Positions 7,753 to 16,993 of a stretch of DNA of 64,000 nt are shown in pieces. The position numbers and the translations under genes are program-made. The first letter of the stretch is position 1. Each line of letters begins with the position of its first letter. The stretch is taken from contig CALWIA010000001.1 in the NCBI GenBank assembly GCA_944380605.1, positions 54,663 to 118,662 of the forward strand. The letters run 5' to 3'. The DNA is from an uncultured Lachnospiraceae bacterium (GTDB lineage Bacteria; Bacillota; Clostridia; Lachnospirales; Lachnospiraceae). The notes under the pieces were generated by a model. The model was given only the letters and a program-made list of their open reading frames with translations. It had not been told where the DNA came from and searched no databases.

Positions 7753-8520
7753 ATGAAAGGCCATATTCATTCCATTGAAAGCTTCGGAACCGTGGACGGC
7801 CCCGGCATCCGCATGGTGGTCTTTTTAAAAGGCTGCCCCATGCGCTGCCTCTACTGCCACAACCCGGATACCTGGGAGCCCGGCGGCGGCACGGAAATGA
7901 CGGCGGAAGAGATTCTGAGCCAGTTTCAGGCGGCCCGCCACTTTTATACCAACGGCGGCATCACTGTCTCCGGAGGCGAACCGCTGCTGCAGATGGAATT
8001 TGTCACGGATTTGTTTGAAAAAGCGGCCCGCCAGGGCATCCACACCTGTCTGGACACCTCCGGCATCACCTTTCAGCCGGAGGATTCCGGCGCTGTCCGG
8101 AGCATGGACCGGCTTATGGACGTCACCCGCCTGGTGATGCTGGACATCAAGCACATCGACCCGGAGGCCCACCAAAAGCTGTGCGGCCATTCCAACCGCC
8201 GCATTCTGGACTTTGCCCGGTATCTGGCGGAGCGGAACGTGCCGGTGTGGATCCGCCACGTGGTGGTGCCCGGCATCACCGACAGGGAAGAAGACCTGTA
8301 CCGCCTGGGCCGTTTTATCGGCACCCTGGGCAATGTCAAGGCGCTGGACGTGCTGCCCTACCACGACATGGGCAAGGCCAAATACCGGAAGCTGGGCATC
8401 GACTATCCCCTGAAGGACGTAAAACCTCTGGAGCGGGAAAAAGCCGTGGAAGCCAAGCAGGTGATTCTTCGCGGAATCCGGGACGAACGGCGGGAAAAGG
8501 CGGAGGGACATTGCTCTTAA
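7753..8520 (+). CDS. pflA: Pyruvate formate-lyase activating enzyme
   Basis: This 255-residue radical SAM enzyme generates the glycyl radical on PFL, using SAM and a [4Fe-4S] cluster. The cluster triad is Cys28, Cys32, Cys35 (KGCPMRCLYCHNPDTW), preceded by the signature SIESFGTVDGPGIR. TVSGGEPLLQ and DTSGI follow at the usual places. The ATG is four bases after the stop of the glycyl-radical subunit gene with no clear ribosome site of its own, which suggests translational coupling. The length is normal for PflA. Confidence 0.95.
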   Translation: MKGHIHSIESFGTVDGPGIRMVVFLKGCPMRCLYCHNPDTWEPGGGTEMTAEEILSQFQAARHFYTNGGITVSGGEPLLQMEFVTDLFEKAARQGIHTCLDTSGITFQPEDSGAVRSMDRLMDVTRLVMLDIKHIDPEAHQKLCGHSNRRILDFARYLAERNVPVWIRHVVVPGITDREEDLYRLGRFIGTLGNVKALDVLPYHDMGKAKYRKLGIDYPLKDVKPLEREKAVEAKQVILRGIRDERREKAEGHCS

Positions 8521-8548
8521 TTTAGAACAATCCTCGTGCGATTTCTAC

Positions 8549-8577
8549 TTGAATATTCCTCCTTTATAGTATAAAAT
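8549..8577 (+). promoter_or_regulatory. Promoter of the ferredoxin gene
   Basis: TTGAAT (8549-8554), a 17-base spacer and TAAAAT (8572-8577) precede the ferredoxin start by 36 bases, so it can be expressed apart from the pfl operon. Confidence 0.65.
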
Positions 8578-8600
8578 GTAGACAAATGTATAGAATATAA

Positions 8601-8783
<183 letters not shown>

Positions 8784-8799
8784 TGATATCAAGTGCACA

Positions 8800-8846
8800 G
8801 AGGCAGTGAAACCACGGTTGTTCCGCGTTTTCACTGCCTCTTTTCC
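8800..8846 (+). terminator. Intrinsic terminator after the ferredoxin gene
   Basis: GAGGCAGTGAAA pairs over 12 base pairs with TTTCACTGCCTC, followed by TTTTCC. It closes the ferredoxin transcript. Confidence 0.85.
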
Positions 8847-8912
8847 TTTCTCTGTACTAAGACGCCGTTTCTGTGACTACAATAAACCGATTCTGTTTTT
8901 CCGGAGGTTCCT

Positions 8913-9626
8913 ATGAAAAAACCCCTGATCGGGCTGACGCCCTCCCACAATACCGACAGCCGTGAACAGTTTCTCCGCCTGGCCTATACCGCCGCGGTTT
9001 CCGCTGCCGGAGCCATTCCCGTCATCCTGCCGCTGGAGGCTTCCCGGGAAGACTGCCGGCAGCTCGCCGAGTCCTTCGACGGTTTTCTGTTTACCGGCGG
9101 CCCGGATCTGCATCCGTTCCTCTACGGTGAAGAGACCCATCCCCAGTGCGGGGACGTCTCCCCGGAGCGGGACGCCATGGAGACCGCCCTGCTTCCCCGG
9201 ATTATGGAGCTGAAAAAACCGGTGCTGGGCATCTGCCGCGGCCTTCAGACCATCAATGTGGTTCTGGGCGGCACCCTGTACCAGGACATTCCCAGCCAGG
9301 CTGCCCAGGCCGTTCCCATCGCCCACCGGCAGCCGTTTCACTACGTTTCCCCGGCGCATCGGGTTCACGTGCTGCCGGACACCCGGCTTATGGAGATCTG
9401 CCAGGCGCCGGTGATCCGGGTCAACAGCATGCACCATCAGGCGGTCAAAGATCTGGCCCCCGGCCTGATCGTCAGCGGCAAAGATGAAAACGGCCTGATT
9501 GAAGCCGCGGAACTGCCGGACTATCCCTATCTGGTGGCCGTACAATGGCACCCGGAATACCTGTGGCAGCAGGATCCGGCTGCAGCCGCGCTGTTTCGCA
9601 GCTTTGCCGACGCCTGCCGGTGCTAG
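8913..9626 (+). CDS. Gamma-glutamyl-gamma-aminobutyrate hydrolase-like protein (peptidase C26)
   Basis: The 237-residue protein is a stand-alone class I glutamine-amidotransferase fold. The nucleophile elbow is GICRGLQTINV with its Cys near residue 109, the catalytic His-Glu pair lies in QWHPEY, and VNSMHHQAV is typical of the PuuD/C26 branch. PuuD-like enzymes split gamma-glutamyl-GABA in putrescine breakdown; other members act on other gamma-glutamyl amides, and no putrescine genes are nearby. GGAGG precedes the ATG by five bases. The end overlaps the convergent MerR gene by four bases. Confidence 0.88.
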   Translation: MKKPLIGLTPSHNTDSREQFLRLAYTAAVSAAGAIPVILPLEASREDCRQLAESFDGFLFTGGPDLHPFLYGEETHPQCGDVSPERDAMETALLPRIMELKKPVLGICRGLQTINVVLGGTLYQDIPSQAAQAVPIAHRQPFHYVSPAHRVHVLPDTRLMEICQAPVIRVNSMHHQAVKDLAPGLIVSGKDENGLIEAAELPDYPYLVAVQWHPEYLWQQDPAAAALFRSFADACRC

Positions 9627-10390
9627 AACCGCTTCTTTTTCCGGAAAAAGGGCATCCGGGCCGCCGCCGCTTCGCGGCGGCTTTTTCCGTTTTTCTGATA
9701 GGCCCGAATGGTCTCGTCCAGCTGCTTGAACCGTTCTTCTTCCTTTTCGTCGCTGACCCGCAGCAGGTATTCCACCTCTTTCATCACCTTGTCCGACACG
9801 GTTTCGCTGACGGTGCCGCTGACCTCTTCCGAAATCTTCCAGCTGATCCGCTCCATGTTGGCTTCCATAGCCTGTCCGATGATGTGGTTCATAATGGTCT
9901 GGAACTGGGCCATCTTTTCCGGGCTCAGGCCTGCCGCCTGCGCCGGCCGGGCCGGTCCCGTCTCTTCCAAAGCCGTTTCTTCCGTTTCCGCAGGCTCCCC
10001 TCCGGCCGGCTCCGGATCCGGCTGCTTCTCCTTGGCGTCCGCGCTGTCAGCCGCTTTCCCGGCAGGCGCTTTCGCCTTTTCTTCCTTGGCTTGACTTTCT
10101 TTCCAGGCTGCTTTCATATCTTCCTCCATATGATCTTCGGTGATGACGATCTCGTCCATCGCACCTGACATTTTGTTCAAGGCATTTTTAATCGCCTTCA
10201 GCTGGTATCCCTTTTCCTTCAGTTCCTTAATCCGGCAGAACAGGCGGATGTGGCCTTCCGTATAATACCGGTGCCCCATTTCGTTTCTGGGAATTGCAAG
10301 CCCCAGCTCGTCCTCCCAGTACCGCAGGACATGGGCTTCCACCTCCGCCTTTTTTGCCGCGTCTGATATAAGATAATGTACCTCAGCCAT
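9623..10390 (-). CDS. MerR-family transcriptional regulator with long acidic/coiled C-terminal part
   Basis: Residues 1-75 form a MerR winged helix (YLISDAAKKAEVEAHVLRYWEDEL, then RNEMGHRYYTEGHIRLFCRIKELKEKGYQLKAI), where the MGHRYYTE segment is the usual recognition wing. After it come a charged stretch rich in Lys, Ala, Glu and Pro (about 95-150) and a helical segment ending in a very basic tail (MPFFRKKKRF). There are no metal-binding cysteines in MerR/CueR positions, so a metal sensor is unlikely; the architecture recalls DNA-organising MerR proteins. The ribosome site is AAAGGAG, eight bases upstream. Its last codons also encode the terminator of the convergent gene. Confidence 0.85.
   Translation of the reverse strand: MAEVHYLISDAAKKAEVEAHVLRYWEDELGLAIPRNEMGHRYYTEGHIRLFCRIKELKEKGYQLKAIKNALNKMSGAMDEIVITEDHMEEDMKAAWKESQAKEEKAKAPAGKAADSADAKEKQPDPEPAGGEPAETEETALEETGPARPAQAAGLSPEKMAQFQTIMNHIIGQAMEANMERISWKISEEVSGTVSETVSDKVMKEVEYLLRVSDEKEEERFKQLDETIRAYQKNGKSRREAAAARMPFFRKKKRF
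9663..9686 (+). terminator. Terminator of the C26 hydrolase gene, embedded in the MerR coding sequence
   Basis: GCCGCCGC-TTC-GCGGCGGC is a perfect eight-base-pair GC hairpin followed by TTTTT on the plus strand. It lies inside the 3' end of the convergent MerR gene, encoding part of its basic tail. Confidence 0.8.
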
Positions 10391-10423
10391 ACCGCTCTCT
10401 CCTTTGGCCCGCTTGTTTTCTAC

Positions 10424-10452
10424 CTTATACCATCATATGAGTTCAGAATGAA
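10424..10452 (-). promoter_or_regulatory. Promoter of the MerR-family gene
   Basis: On the minus strand TTCATT (10447-10452), 17 bases, and TATAAG (10424-10429) precede the MerR start by about 34 bases. Confidence 0.5.
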
Positions 10453-10473
10453 TATTATGCCTGGGGATCGCGC

Positions 10474-10522
10474 AAACGGCCGTGAAAAACGCGGCTGTCT
10501 TCCGCGCCTTTCACGGCCGTTT
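10474..10522. terminator. Long palindrome after the Gfo/Idh/MocA gene, terminator-like
   Basis: AAACGGCCGTGAAA and TTTCACGGCCGTTT pair perfectly around an inner CGCGG/CCGCG stem. The best T-run (TTTTTCTTT) lies on the plus strand, though both neighbouring genes run leftward; for those the stem itself ends in TTT. It probably ends the oxidoreductase transcript. Confidence 0.55.
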
Positions 10523-10534
10523 TTCTTTCTCATG

Positions 10535-11704
10535 CTACAGGTTCAGGGCAATCCGTCTTCCCTCCTGCGCCGATTGATAGGCGGCGTAGGTCAGTTCAAT
10601 GGTTCTGGCCGCCAGTTCAAAATCCGACTGCGGCGTTCCTCCGAAAGCGACGCACTCCATAAACTCCTGGATCTCGCCGCTGTATCCCCGCATCAGTTCT
10701 TCTTCCAGATAAATGTTCTGCCAGCCGGTGCGGCAGCCCAGTTTTTCCGTAATATAAAAGTCCTCGATGCCTTTTTCTCTCTCATGGTACGCCCGCAGGC
10801 CATCCGTTGCCGCCATGTTGCAGTGGTATACGCTCTCATTGGTGTAGATCTCCACCAGATTCCGGACGCCTCCCACCACCATGTCACCGGCCATGACCAC
10901 CGCCTGGGTCTGGTCGGAAAAGGTCACGATCACGTTGGCCAGGTCTTCCACATCCACCGCGTGGGAATCAATATAAGCGTGTTCCTCCGGACTCAGTCCC
11001 GCGCCGGTTCTGGCCACCTCCGCCATAACGCTGGTCACCCGGATGTCCTCGCCCCGCATCCGGCTCTCCTGGTCTTTGATGTACAGCACCGCGGACAGGG
11101 GATGGCATCCCTGGCGGATCAGGGATCCGCCTCCGTTGTATTTCCAGCGGGCCGCATGCATGGCGTGGGAACCTTTGTGGCTTTCCTCCGCCCGCAGGAA
11201 GAGAATCCGGCTCTTCTGGGCCCGGATAAACTCCAGGCTTTTCTGCAGCGCCGGCGTATAGATATAGTTCTCCGCATACATAAACAGCCGCCCCGACTGC
11301 CGGATGGCCTGCCGCAGCTGCCGGGTCTCCCCGCACACCGCCTCATACATGTCCTTTCTGGGACAGCCGTCGGCGTATTCCTCTCCGGGCCGGCAGAAAA
11401 ATCCCGTCAGCGGCTTCTCGCAGATCACATGCTTGCCGCTTTTTAAGGCCTCCTCGATCATCTCCCGGTGCAGATAGGGCGGGGATATGATGTCGATCAC
11501 CTCGATCTCCAGATCCTCCAGCAGACGGCGGTAATCCGGATATACCTGACCGATGCCGTAGCGCCGGGCAAACGCTTCCGCGTCCGGCGCCAGGGACGCC
11601 GCCGCTTTTACACACACTTCGATTCCATATACTTTCTGATAGGCTTCCGCGTGCAGCGCCGCCGCGAAGCCGGTTCCGATCATGCCGACGGTTACTTTTT
11701 TCAT
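10535..11704 (-). CDS. Gfo/Idh/MocA-family NAD(P)-dependent oxidoreductase
   Basis: The 389-residue protein opens with a Rossmann dinucleotide motif (KVTVGMIGTGFAAALHAEAY) and has the family signature CEKPLTG, here at the end of KHVICEKPLTGFF, whose Lys is catalytic. The C-terminal alpha/beta domain carries GGSLIRQGCHPLSAV, with the His usual in this family. Members oxidise or reduce sugars, inositols and related polyols; the substrate cannot be inferred. The frame is open 29 codons further upstream, but the start at 11704 has GGAGAGG eight bases before it and begins the Rossmann strand. It follows dnaB by 35 bases. Confidence 0.88.
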   Translation of the reverse strand: MKKVTVGMIGTGFAAALHAEAYQKVYGIEVCVKAAASLAPDAEAFARRYGIGQVYPDYRRLLEDLEIEVIDIISPPYLHREMIEEALKSGKHVICEKPLTGFFCRPGEEYADGCPRKDMYEAVCGETRQLRQAIRQSGRLFMYAENYIYTPALQKSLEFIRAQKSRILFLRAEESHKGSHAMHAARWKYNGGGSLIRQGCHPLSAVLYIKDQESRMRGEDIRVTSVMAEVARTGAGLSPEEHAYIDSHAVDVEDLANVIVTFSDQTQAVVMAGDMVVGGVRNLVEIYTNESVYHCNMAATDGLRAYHEREKGIEDFYITEKLGCRTGWQNIYLEEELMRGYSGEIQEFMECVAFGGTPQSDFELAARTIELTYAAYQSAQEGRRIALNL

Positions 11705-11739
11705 GGGACCTCTCCTTTTCTTTCGGCCTGCCGCGCCGG

Positions 11740-13083
11740 CTAGGACTGCTGCCGCGCCGCGTTGGCAAACCGGGTATACTGCGGCATCCACACCAGATTC
11801 ACCGTTCCAATGGGGCCGTTTCTCTGCTTGGCGATAATGACCTCCGCCATATCCTTCATCTCTGAATCTTTGTTGTAGTAATCGTCCCGGTACAGAAACA
11901 TCACCACATCGGCGTCCTGTTCAATGGCGCCAGACTCCCGCAGGTCCGAAAGCATGGGCCGATGGTCCGTCCGGGTCTCGCAGGCGCGGCTCAGCTGGGA
12001 CAGGGCCACCACCGGTGCCTTCATCTCGCGGGCCAGCGCTTTTAAGGAGCGGGAGATCTCCGAAATCTCCTGCTGCCGGTTGTCGTTGCCCCGCTTTCCG
12101 CTGCCGCTCATCAGCTGCAGGTAGTCGATGACAATCAGCCCCAGCCCGTGCTCCAGCTTCACCTTGCGGCACTTGGAGCACAGCTCCGTGATGGAGATGC
12201 CCGGCGTGTCGTCGATGATCAGCTTGGATCCGCCGATGACGCCCACTCCCTCCACCACCGCGTCCCAGTCCGCGTCGGTCAGGGTACCGGTGCGCAGTTT
12301 CTGGGAATCCACGTTGGATTCCATGGAAAGCATCCGGTTGACCAGCTGCTCCTTGGACATTTCCAGGCTGAAAATCATGCAGGGAATGCCCTTGCGCACC
12401 GCCACATGGTCCACCACGTTCAGCACAAAAGCGGTTTTGCCCATGGAAGGCCGGGCCGCGATCAGGATAAAATCCGACGGCTGGAAGCCGGAAGTCTTGT
12501 AGTCCAGATCGATAAATCCCGTGGGTATGCCGGTCACCGTCTCCTTAGTCCGGGAGGCCTTTTCAATATTTTCCAGCACGTTTAACGCCACCTGCCGGAT
12601 GGGCACAAATTCCGCGGAGCCCCGGCTCTGCAGCAAGTCGAAAATCCGCTTCTCCGTATCCGCCAGAATGGTTTCCAGCGGCTCCCGGCCCAGATAGCAC
12701 TCGCCGGCGATTTCCTCGTTGACCTTGATCAGCCGCCGCAGCACCGCCTTCTCCCGCACGATGCCCGCGTAGGACTTGACGTTGGCGGAAGTGGGCACCG
12801 TGGTGATGATATCCCGGACAAACTCCAGGCTGCTGACCTCCGGCGGCACATCCTTTTCCTTCAGCCGATCCTGCAGCGTCACCAGGTCCACCGGTTTGCC
12901 TTCATTGAACAGCTCCACCATGGCTTCAAACATGACGCCGTACTGGTGCTGATAAAAATCGTCGGCCGTCACCATTTCCGAAGCGGCGATAATCGCTTCC
13001 CGGTCCATCAGCATGGAGCCGATCACCGACTGTTCCGCCTCTATGCTGTGGGGAAGCACCCGTTTGATCAGAGCCTCTTCCAT
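11740..13083 (-). CDS. dnaB: Replicative DNA helicase DnaB
   Basis: This hexameric 5'-3' helicase unwinds DNA at the replication fork. The 447 residues show the N-terminal helical domain (HSIEAEQSVIGSMLMD) and the RecA-like C-terminal domain with Walker A ARPSMGKTA at 210-217, Walker B (LIVIDYLQLM) and the LRESGAIEQDADVVMFLYRD region with the arginine finger. Length and order match DnaB of the Bacillota (also called DnaC in Bacillus). The ribosome site AAAGGAG is eight bases upstream. It follows rplI, a common arrangement in this phylum. Confidence 0.97.
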   Translation of the reverse strand: MEEALIKRVLPHSIEAEQSVIGSMLMDREAIIAASEMVTADDFYQHQYGVMFEAMVELFNEGKPVDLVTLQDRLKEKDVPPEVSSLEFVRDIITTVPTSANVKSYAGIVREKAVLRRLIKVNEEIAGECYLGREPLETILADTEKRIFDLLQSRGSAEFVPIRQVALNVLENIEKASRTKETVTGIPTGFIDLDYKTSGFQPSDFILIAARPSMGKTAFVLNVVDHVAVRKGIPCMIFSLEMSKEQLVNRMLSMESNVDSQKLRTGTLTDADWDAVVEGVGVIGGSKLIIDDTPGISITELCSKCRKVKLEHGLGLIVIDYLQLMSGSGKRGNDNRQQEISEISRSLKALAREMKAPVVALSQLSRACETRTDHRPMLSDLRESGAIEQDADVVMFLYRDDYYNKDSEMKDMAEVIIAKQRNGPIGTVNLVWMPQYTRFANAARQQS

Positions 13084-13123
13084 TTCCCGTCTCCTTTCCT
13101 TTTGTGCCTTCGCGTTCTGCCGG

Positions 13124-13164
13124 AAGAAAAACAGCGGAGCGTGAAAGCAGCCTTTCCGCTCCGC
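13124..13164 (-). terminator. Hairpin with T-run between rplI and dnaB
   Basis: On the minus strand GCGGAGCGGAAAG pairs with CTTTCACGCTCCGC with one bulged base, followed by TGTTTTTC. It may only partly stop transcription, since dnaB lies downstream. Confidence 0.65.
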
Positions 13165-13185
13165 CGCATCCGTTTCCTGCTGCGG

Positions 13186-13632
13186 TTACTGTTCCGTCAC
13201 CTTCACCGTCAGCTTCGCCGTCACGTCCCGGTGCAGCTTCACCGGAACCTCATGGACGCCGAAGGTCTTTATGGGCTCCGGAAGCACCAGCTTCTTTTTG
13301 TCAATGGACAGGCCCAGCTGTTCCTCTGCCGCCGCCGCGATCTCCTTTCCGGACACCGATCCGAAAGCCCGGCCCTTGTCGCCGGCTTTCATGGTCAGGC
13401 TGATGGAAGCCTGCTCCAGCTTCTGCGCCAGTTCCTTGGCTTCCGCCAGCTGCTGCGCGGCGATCTTCTCCGCGTTGGCCTTCTGCAGCTTCAGGTCGTT
13501 TAAGTTTTTCGGCGTGGCTTCCACGCCCAGCTTCTTCGGCAGGATAAAGTTTCTGGCATAGCCTTCGCTGACCTTGACTACCTGCCCCTTTTTTCCCAGT
13601 GCTTTTACATCTTCCAGCAATACGATTTCCAT
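13186..13632 (-). CDS. rplI: Ribosomal protein bL9
   Basis: The 148-residue protein binds 23S rRNA at the base of the L1 stalk. The N-terminal domain [32 protein letters not shown] is a near-consensus L9 signature, followed by the long connecting helix (about 42-75) and the C-terminal domain. Its ATG overlaps the stop of gdpP by one base (TAATG), indicating translational coupling, as in many Bacillota. Confidence 0.97.
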   Translation of the reverse strand: MEIVLLEDVKALGKKGQVVKVSEGYARNFILPKKLGVEATPKNLNDLKLQKANAEKIAAQQLAEAKELAQKLEQASISLTMKAGDKGRAFGSVSGKEIAAAAEEQLGLSIDKKKLVLPEPIKTFGVHEVPVKLHRDVTAKLTVKVTEQ

Positions 13633-15677
13633 TACGTAATATCTCCTTTTTCTATCATTTCCCGGATCACCGCTTTCAGGCGGTCTTTGGCTTCTTCCAT
13701 GGAAACATCGGCAATCTGGGCTCCGGCCATGGATCTGTGGCCGCCGCCGCCCAGTTTCTCCATCATCACCTGCACGTTGACCTCATCGATGGAGCGCGCG
13801 CTTAAATAAATCACCCCGTTGTACCGGGACAGCACAATGGAGGCCTTGATGCCCCGGATCTCCAGCAGTTCGTTGGCCGCCTGGGCCGCCACGATGGTTG
13901 GGTTCTCCACGCCGTCGGACGGGCACTCGCTGATGGCGAAGGCTCCTTCGAACACTTCCGCCTGGCTGATGGCCTGGGCTTTGGCCTTGTAATCGCCCAT
14001 CTCTTCCCGGAACATCTTGCGCACCCGGGTGATATCCGCTCCGCAGCGCCGCAGGAAGGCGGCCGCCTCAAAGGTCCGCACGCCGGTCTGATTGTTGAAA
14101 TAGTTGGTATCGATGACGATGCCCGCGTACATGGCGTCGGCCTCCGCCGACTTGATCTTGATGCCGTCGGCAATGTACTGCATCACCTCCGCCACCATTT
14201 CACAGGTGGACGAAGCATAGGGCTCCACATAGGAAAGCACCGCGCTGTCGATGATCTCGCTGCTCTGCCGGTGATGGTCCAGCACCACAATGGTCTTTAC
14301 CATCCGCAGAAGCTGCGGCGCGTCGGTAATGCTGGGACGGTTTACATCCACCACCACCAGCATCGTATTGCCGTCCGCCACTTCCGCCGCCTGTTCGCCG
14401 TTTAAGAACATGTCCGCCGGATAGTCCGGGTTGTTGAGGAACCGTTCCATCATGGGACGCACCGACGACGTCACGTCGTTGATGACAATGTGGGCCTTTT
14501 TGTTCAGCGCCGTGGCAATGCGGAACATACCTATCGAGGCGCCCAGGGAATCGATGTCCCCCAGCCGGTGTCCCATAATCAGCAGGCGGTCCTTGGTATC
14601 CATAATCTCCCGCAGCGCGTGGGCCTTGACACGGGCCTTGACGCGGGTGGTCTTTTCCAGCTGCTGGGACTTGCCTCCGAAATACTCGATCTTCCTGGCG
14701 CTCTTGATCACCGCCTGGTCGCCGCCGCGGCCCAGGGCCATGTCGATGGCCATGCGGGCGAACTCGTAGTTCTGGCTGTAGCTCTCTCCATCCATGCCGA
14801 TGCCGATGCTTAAGGTCACCGCCATCTCGTTGCCGATGTTGACGGCTTTCACCTCTTCCAGCAGAGGGAAGCGGTGTTCCCGCAGTTCCGGCACATAGCG
14901 CTGCTTGATGACGAAGAAATACTTGTCCTTTTCCAGCTTCTTCACCACGCCGTTCATACCGGTGATATACTTGTTGATCTTCCGCTCGATTAGGGCCATC
15001 AGCAGGGAACGGCGCACTTCCTCCACGCTTTCCAGCGCTTCGTCGTAATTGTCCAGGTAAATCAGGCCCGCCACCATCTTCTGGTCGGCGATCTCCTGAC
15101 GGTATTTTAAAATCTCCGTCTCGTCAAACAGGTATACGGCAATCAGCTGCTTTAACTGCTGCCCCTCTTCCAGAATCTCCGTATCCCTGGGGTCCGTATC
15201 CACAACCACCGGCTTGATGTTGACCCGGTATCTGCCTTCGCCCAGCGTGGAATGGACGCTGGTGCTCTCTTCCAGGCCTTCCAGCAGTTCCCGGGTCACC
15301 TCCGGAAAATACGAGGTCAGCAGCCGGCCTTTGCCCTTTTCCGTCTTCAGGAGTTCCGTCAGCCGGTCGTTCATCCAGAGCATCCGCCCGGTCTCGTCGG
15401 CCACGCCGTAGGGAATGTCCAGATCCGACAGCAGCTTTTTCTGAATCCAGGCATAGTCCGCCGAAAATTCCACCATTCCGGCCAGCAGGCCTTTTCTCTT
15501 ATAGATATATAAAAGAATTGCTATGACCAGGTACAGCAGGGTAAAGCCGCACATCACCAGGCCGGCCTGCAGACTGACCAGGCCGGCCGCCACGTTCATG
15601 AGAATCACCAGCGCTCCCAGAAACAGCGGCCACTGCAGGTAAACCCCCAGCTGTCCTTTTATCTTTTTATCATTCAT
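13632..15677 (-). CDS. gdpP: Cyclic-di-AMP phosphodiesterase GdpP (DHH/DHHA1)
   Basis: This membrane enzyme hydrolyses c-di-AMP, controlling potassium and cell-wall homeostasis. The 681 residues have two N-terminal membrane helices (about 15-58), a PAS-like region (80-150), a degenerate GGDEF domain (about 175-320) and the DHH phosphoesterase core. Metal-binding residues are visible in [10 protein letters not shown] (His370, Asp374, Asp376), VVDVNRPS (Asp444) and the DHH triplet at 467-469. The C-terminal DHHA1 domain carries [12 protein letters not shown]. The ribosome site is AAAGGAG. It forms the gdpP-rplI-dnaB cluster. Confidence 0.96.
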   Translation of the reverse strand: MNDKKIKGQLGVYLQWPLFLGALVILMNVAAGLVSLQAGLVMCGFTLLYLVIAILLYIYKRKGLLAGMVEFSADYAWIQKKLLSDLDIPYGVADETGRMLWMNDRLTELLKTEKGKGRLLTSYFPEVTRELLEGLEESTSVHSTLGEGRYRVNIKPVVVDTDPRDTEILEEGQQLKQLIAVYLFDETEILKYRQEIADQKMVAGLIYLDNYDEALESVEEVRRSLLMALIERKINKYITGMNGVVKKLEKDKYFFVIKQRYVPELREHRFPLLEEVKAVNIGNEMAVTLSIGIGMDGESYSQNYEFARMAIDMALGRGGDQAVIKSARKIEYFGGKSQQLEKTTRVKARVKAHALREIMDTKDRLLIMGHRLGDIDSLGASIGMFRIATALNKKAHIVINDVTSSVRPMMERFLNNPDYPADMFLNGEQAAEVADGNTMLVVVDVNRPSITDAPQLLRMVKTIVVLDHHRQSSEIIDSAVLSYVEPYASSTCEMVAEVMQYIADGIKIKSAEADAMYAGIVIDTNYFNNQTGVRTFEAAAFLRRCGADITRVRKMFREEMGDYKAKAQAISQAEVFEGAFAISECPSDGVENPTIVAAQAANELLEIRGIKASIVLSRYNGVIYLSARSIDEVNVQVMMEKLGGGGHRSMAGAQIADVSMEEAKDRLKAVIREMIEKGDIT

Positions 15678-15697
15678 AGTTCTTCTCCTTTCCGCCT

Positions 15698-15726
15698 ATT
15701 ATAGCATATGGAAAAGAATTCGTCTA
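15698..15726 (-). promoter_or_regulatory. Promoter of the gdpP-rplI-dnaB cluster
   Basis: On the minus strand a perfect TATAAT (15698-15703) lies 17 bases after a weak TAGACG -35 box (15721-15726), about 20 bases before gdpP. Confidence 0.55.
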
Positions 15727-15776
15727 TAAAAGAAGCCGCCGCGGAACCGATCTCCGATCCGTCCCGCAGCGGCTTA
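15727..15776 (-). terminator. Terminator of the rpsF-ssb-rpsR operon
   Basis: On the minus strand AAGCCGCTGCGG pairs with CCGCGGCGGCTT (one mismatch), followed by CTTTTAT. It separates rpsR from gdpP. Confidence 0.75.
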
Positions 15777-15787
15777 GCCGTCAGGTC

Positions 15788-16057
15788 TTATTCCATCGTG
15801 TAGGGCATCAGAGCCAGATGACGGGCTCTCTTGATCGCTACCGTCAGCGCTCTCTGGTGCTTCGCGCAGTTTCCGGTGATTCTTCTGGGAAGGATTTTGC
15901 CTCTCTCAGATACATACCGTTTCAGTTTGTTGGTATCCTTGTAATCGATCACACCGTTCTTCTCGCCGCAGAACACGCAGACTTTTTTTCTTCTGCGAAC
16001 ACCGCCGCCTCTTCTGACTTTGGCGCCGTCAGCCTTATCATTCTTATTGAATGCCAT
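15788..16057 (-). CDS. rpsR: Ribosomal protein bS18
   Basis: The 89-residue protein binds the 30S platform as a heterodimer with bS6. The conserved core is complete: [24 protein letters not shown], then [19 protein letters not shown] and [12 protein letters not shown]. The CxxC pair and the later Cys and His suggest the zinc-binding form of S18. The gene closes the rpsF-ssb-rpsR operon and is followed by a terminator. Confidence 0.97.
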   Translation of the reverse strand: MAFNKNDKADGAKVRRGGGVRRRKKVCVFCGEKNGVIDYKDTNKLKRYVSERGKILPRRITGNCAKHQRALTVAIKRARHLALMPYTME

Positions 16058-16092
16058 GATACGCTACCTCCTTATCAATTCTGAACTGAACA

Positions 16093-16548
16093 TCAGTTAA
16101 ACGGAAGTCCTTCGTCCTCGACTCCGTCCGGAATATTCATGAAACCATCGCCGATGGCACTGGAAGGCGCCGGTCTGGAAGCGGGCGCGTAGTCGCCGCC
16201 GCCGGATGACGCGTTCTTGCTGTCGGCAAATTCCTGATCATCCACAATTACTTCTGTCGTATAAACTTTCTGGCCGTCCCGGTTGATATAGCTTCCTGTC
16301 TGGATCCGTCCGGAGACCAGCACCCGCATGCCCTGGCGGAAATACCGCTCCGCGAACTCGCCTGCCCGGTCAAAAGCCACGCAGGGAATAAAGTCCGCCG
16401 TCTGTTCGCTTCCGTCCTGGCTCTGGTTTCTGCGGCCTCTGCGGTCCACCGCCAGCGTGTATCTGGCAATGGCCATGGAGCGCTCGCCCTGGGAATATCT
16501 CACTTCCGGATCTCGGGTCAATCTGCCCATCAGGATTACTCGATTCAT
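16093..16548 (-). CDS. ssb: Single-stranded DNA-binding protein
   Basis: The 151-residue protein has an N-terminal OB fold (MNRVILMGRLTRDPEVRYSQGERSMAIARYTLAVDR in short pieces), a flexible Gly/Ser/Ala-rich linker, and an acidic hydrophobic tip ending in DEGLPFN that recruits repair and replication partners. It protects single-stranded DNA during replication. The position between rpsF and rpsR is the classical Bacillota order. Confidence 0.97.
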   Translation of the reverse strand: MNRVILMGRLTRDPEVRYSQGERSMAIARYTLAVDRRGRRNQSQDGSEQTADFIPCVAFDRAGEFAERYFRQGMRVLVSGRIQTGSYINRDGQKVYTTEVIVDDQEFADSKNASSGGGDYAPASRPAPSSAIGDGFMNIPDGVEDEGLPFN

Positions 16549-16568
16549 ACGATCACTCTTTCTTTATC

Positions 16569-16856
16569 TTACGCGTCCTGTCTTACGCATAAATACCGGA
16601 TTACCTGCTCCATAATGCGCACGTGTGCTTCCACTTCGTTGGGGCATACGGAATCCGACTCAAACTGGATGAAGTAGTAGTAAGCCTCTTTCATCTTCTG
16701 GATCTCGTAAGCAAGTCTTCTCTTGCCCCACTCGTCCACGTTGGTCACGGTGCCGCCGAAACGGGAAATGTAGCCTTTTACCTTTTCGATGGCCGCGGCT
16801 CTCTCTTCGTCCTCCAGCTTTGCGCTCAGAACAACAGCTAATTCATATTTGTTCAC
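16569..16856 (-). CDS. rpsF: Ribosomal protein bS6
   Basis: The 95-residue protein has the S6 fold signatures YELAVVLSAKLEDEE, WGKRRLAYEIQKMKEAYYYFIQFE and the late VIRYLCVRQD segment. It pairs with bS18 on the 30S platform. The start codon is GTG at 16856, chosen because AGGAGG lies nine bases before it and the family begins at this residue. First gene of the rpsF-ssb-rpsR operon. Confidence 0.97.
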   Translation of the reverse strand: MNKYELAVVLSAKLEDEERAAAIEKVKGYISRFGGTVTNVDEWGKRRLAYEIQKMKEAYYYFIQFESDSVCPNEVEAHVRIMEQVIRYLCVRQDA

Positions 16857-16881
16857 GGTTTCTTACCTCCTTTTGGTCTCT

Positions 16882-16906
16882 GGCCCCCGGTTTCAGCTCC
16901 GGGAGC
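16882..16906 (-). promoter_or_regulatory. Leader hairpin of rpsF, possible S6:S18 autoregulatory site
   Basis: In the rpsF leader GCTCCCGG and CCGGGGGC can pair around a short loop. The S6:S18 complex is known to bind a CCG-containing leader hairpin in several phyla, and this one carries the CCGG core next to the ribosome site. The match was judged by eye only. Confidence 0.35.
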
Positions 16907-16931
16907 AAGGATTGATGTGTCACGGATTAGT

Positions 16932-16960
16932 ATTATAGCAAGTTTTGTCCCCAAATGCAA
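16932..16960 (-). promoter_or_regulatory. Promoter of the rpsF-ssb-rpsR operon
   Basis: On the minus strand TTGCAT (16955-16960), 17 bases, and a perfect TATAAT (16932-16937). Confidence 0.8.
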
Positions 16961-16993
16961 GGAATTTATTGGTTTTTCGATGGTTTTTTTCAG

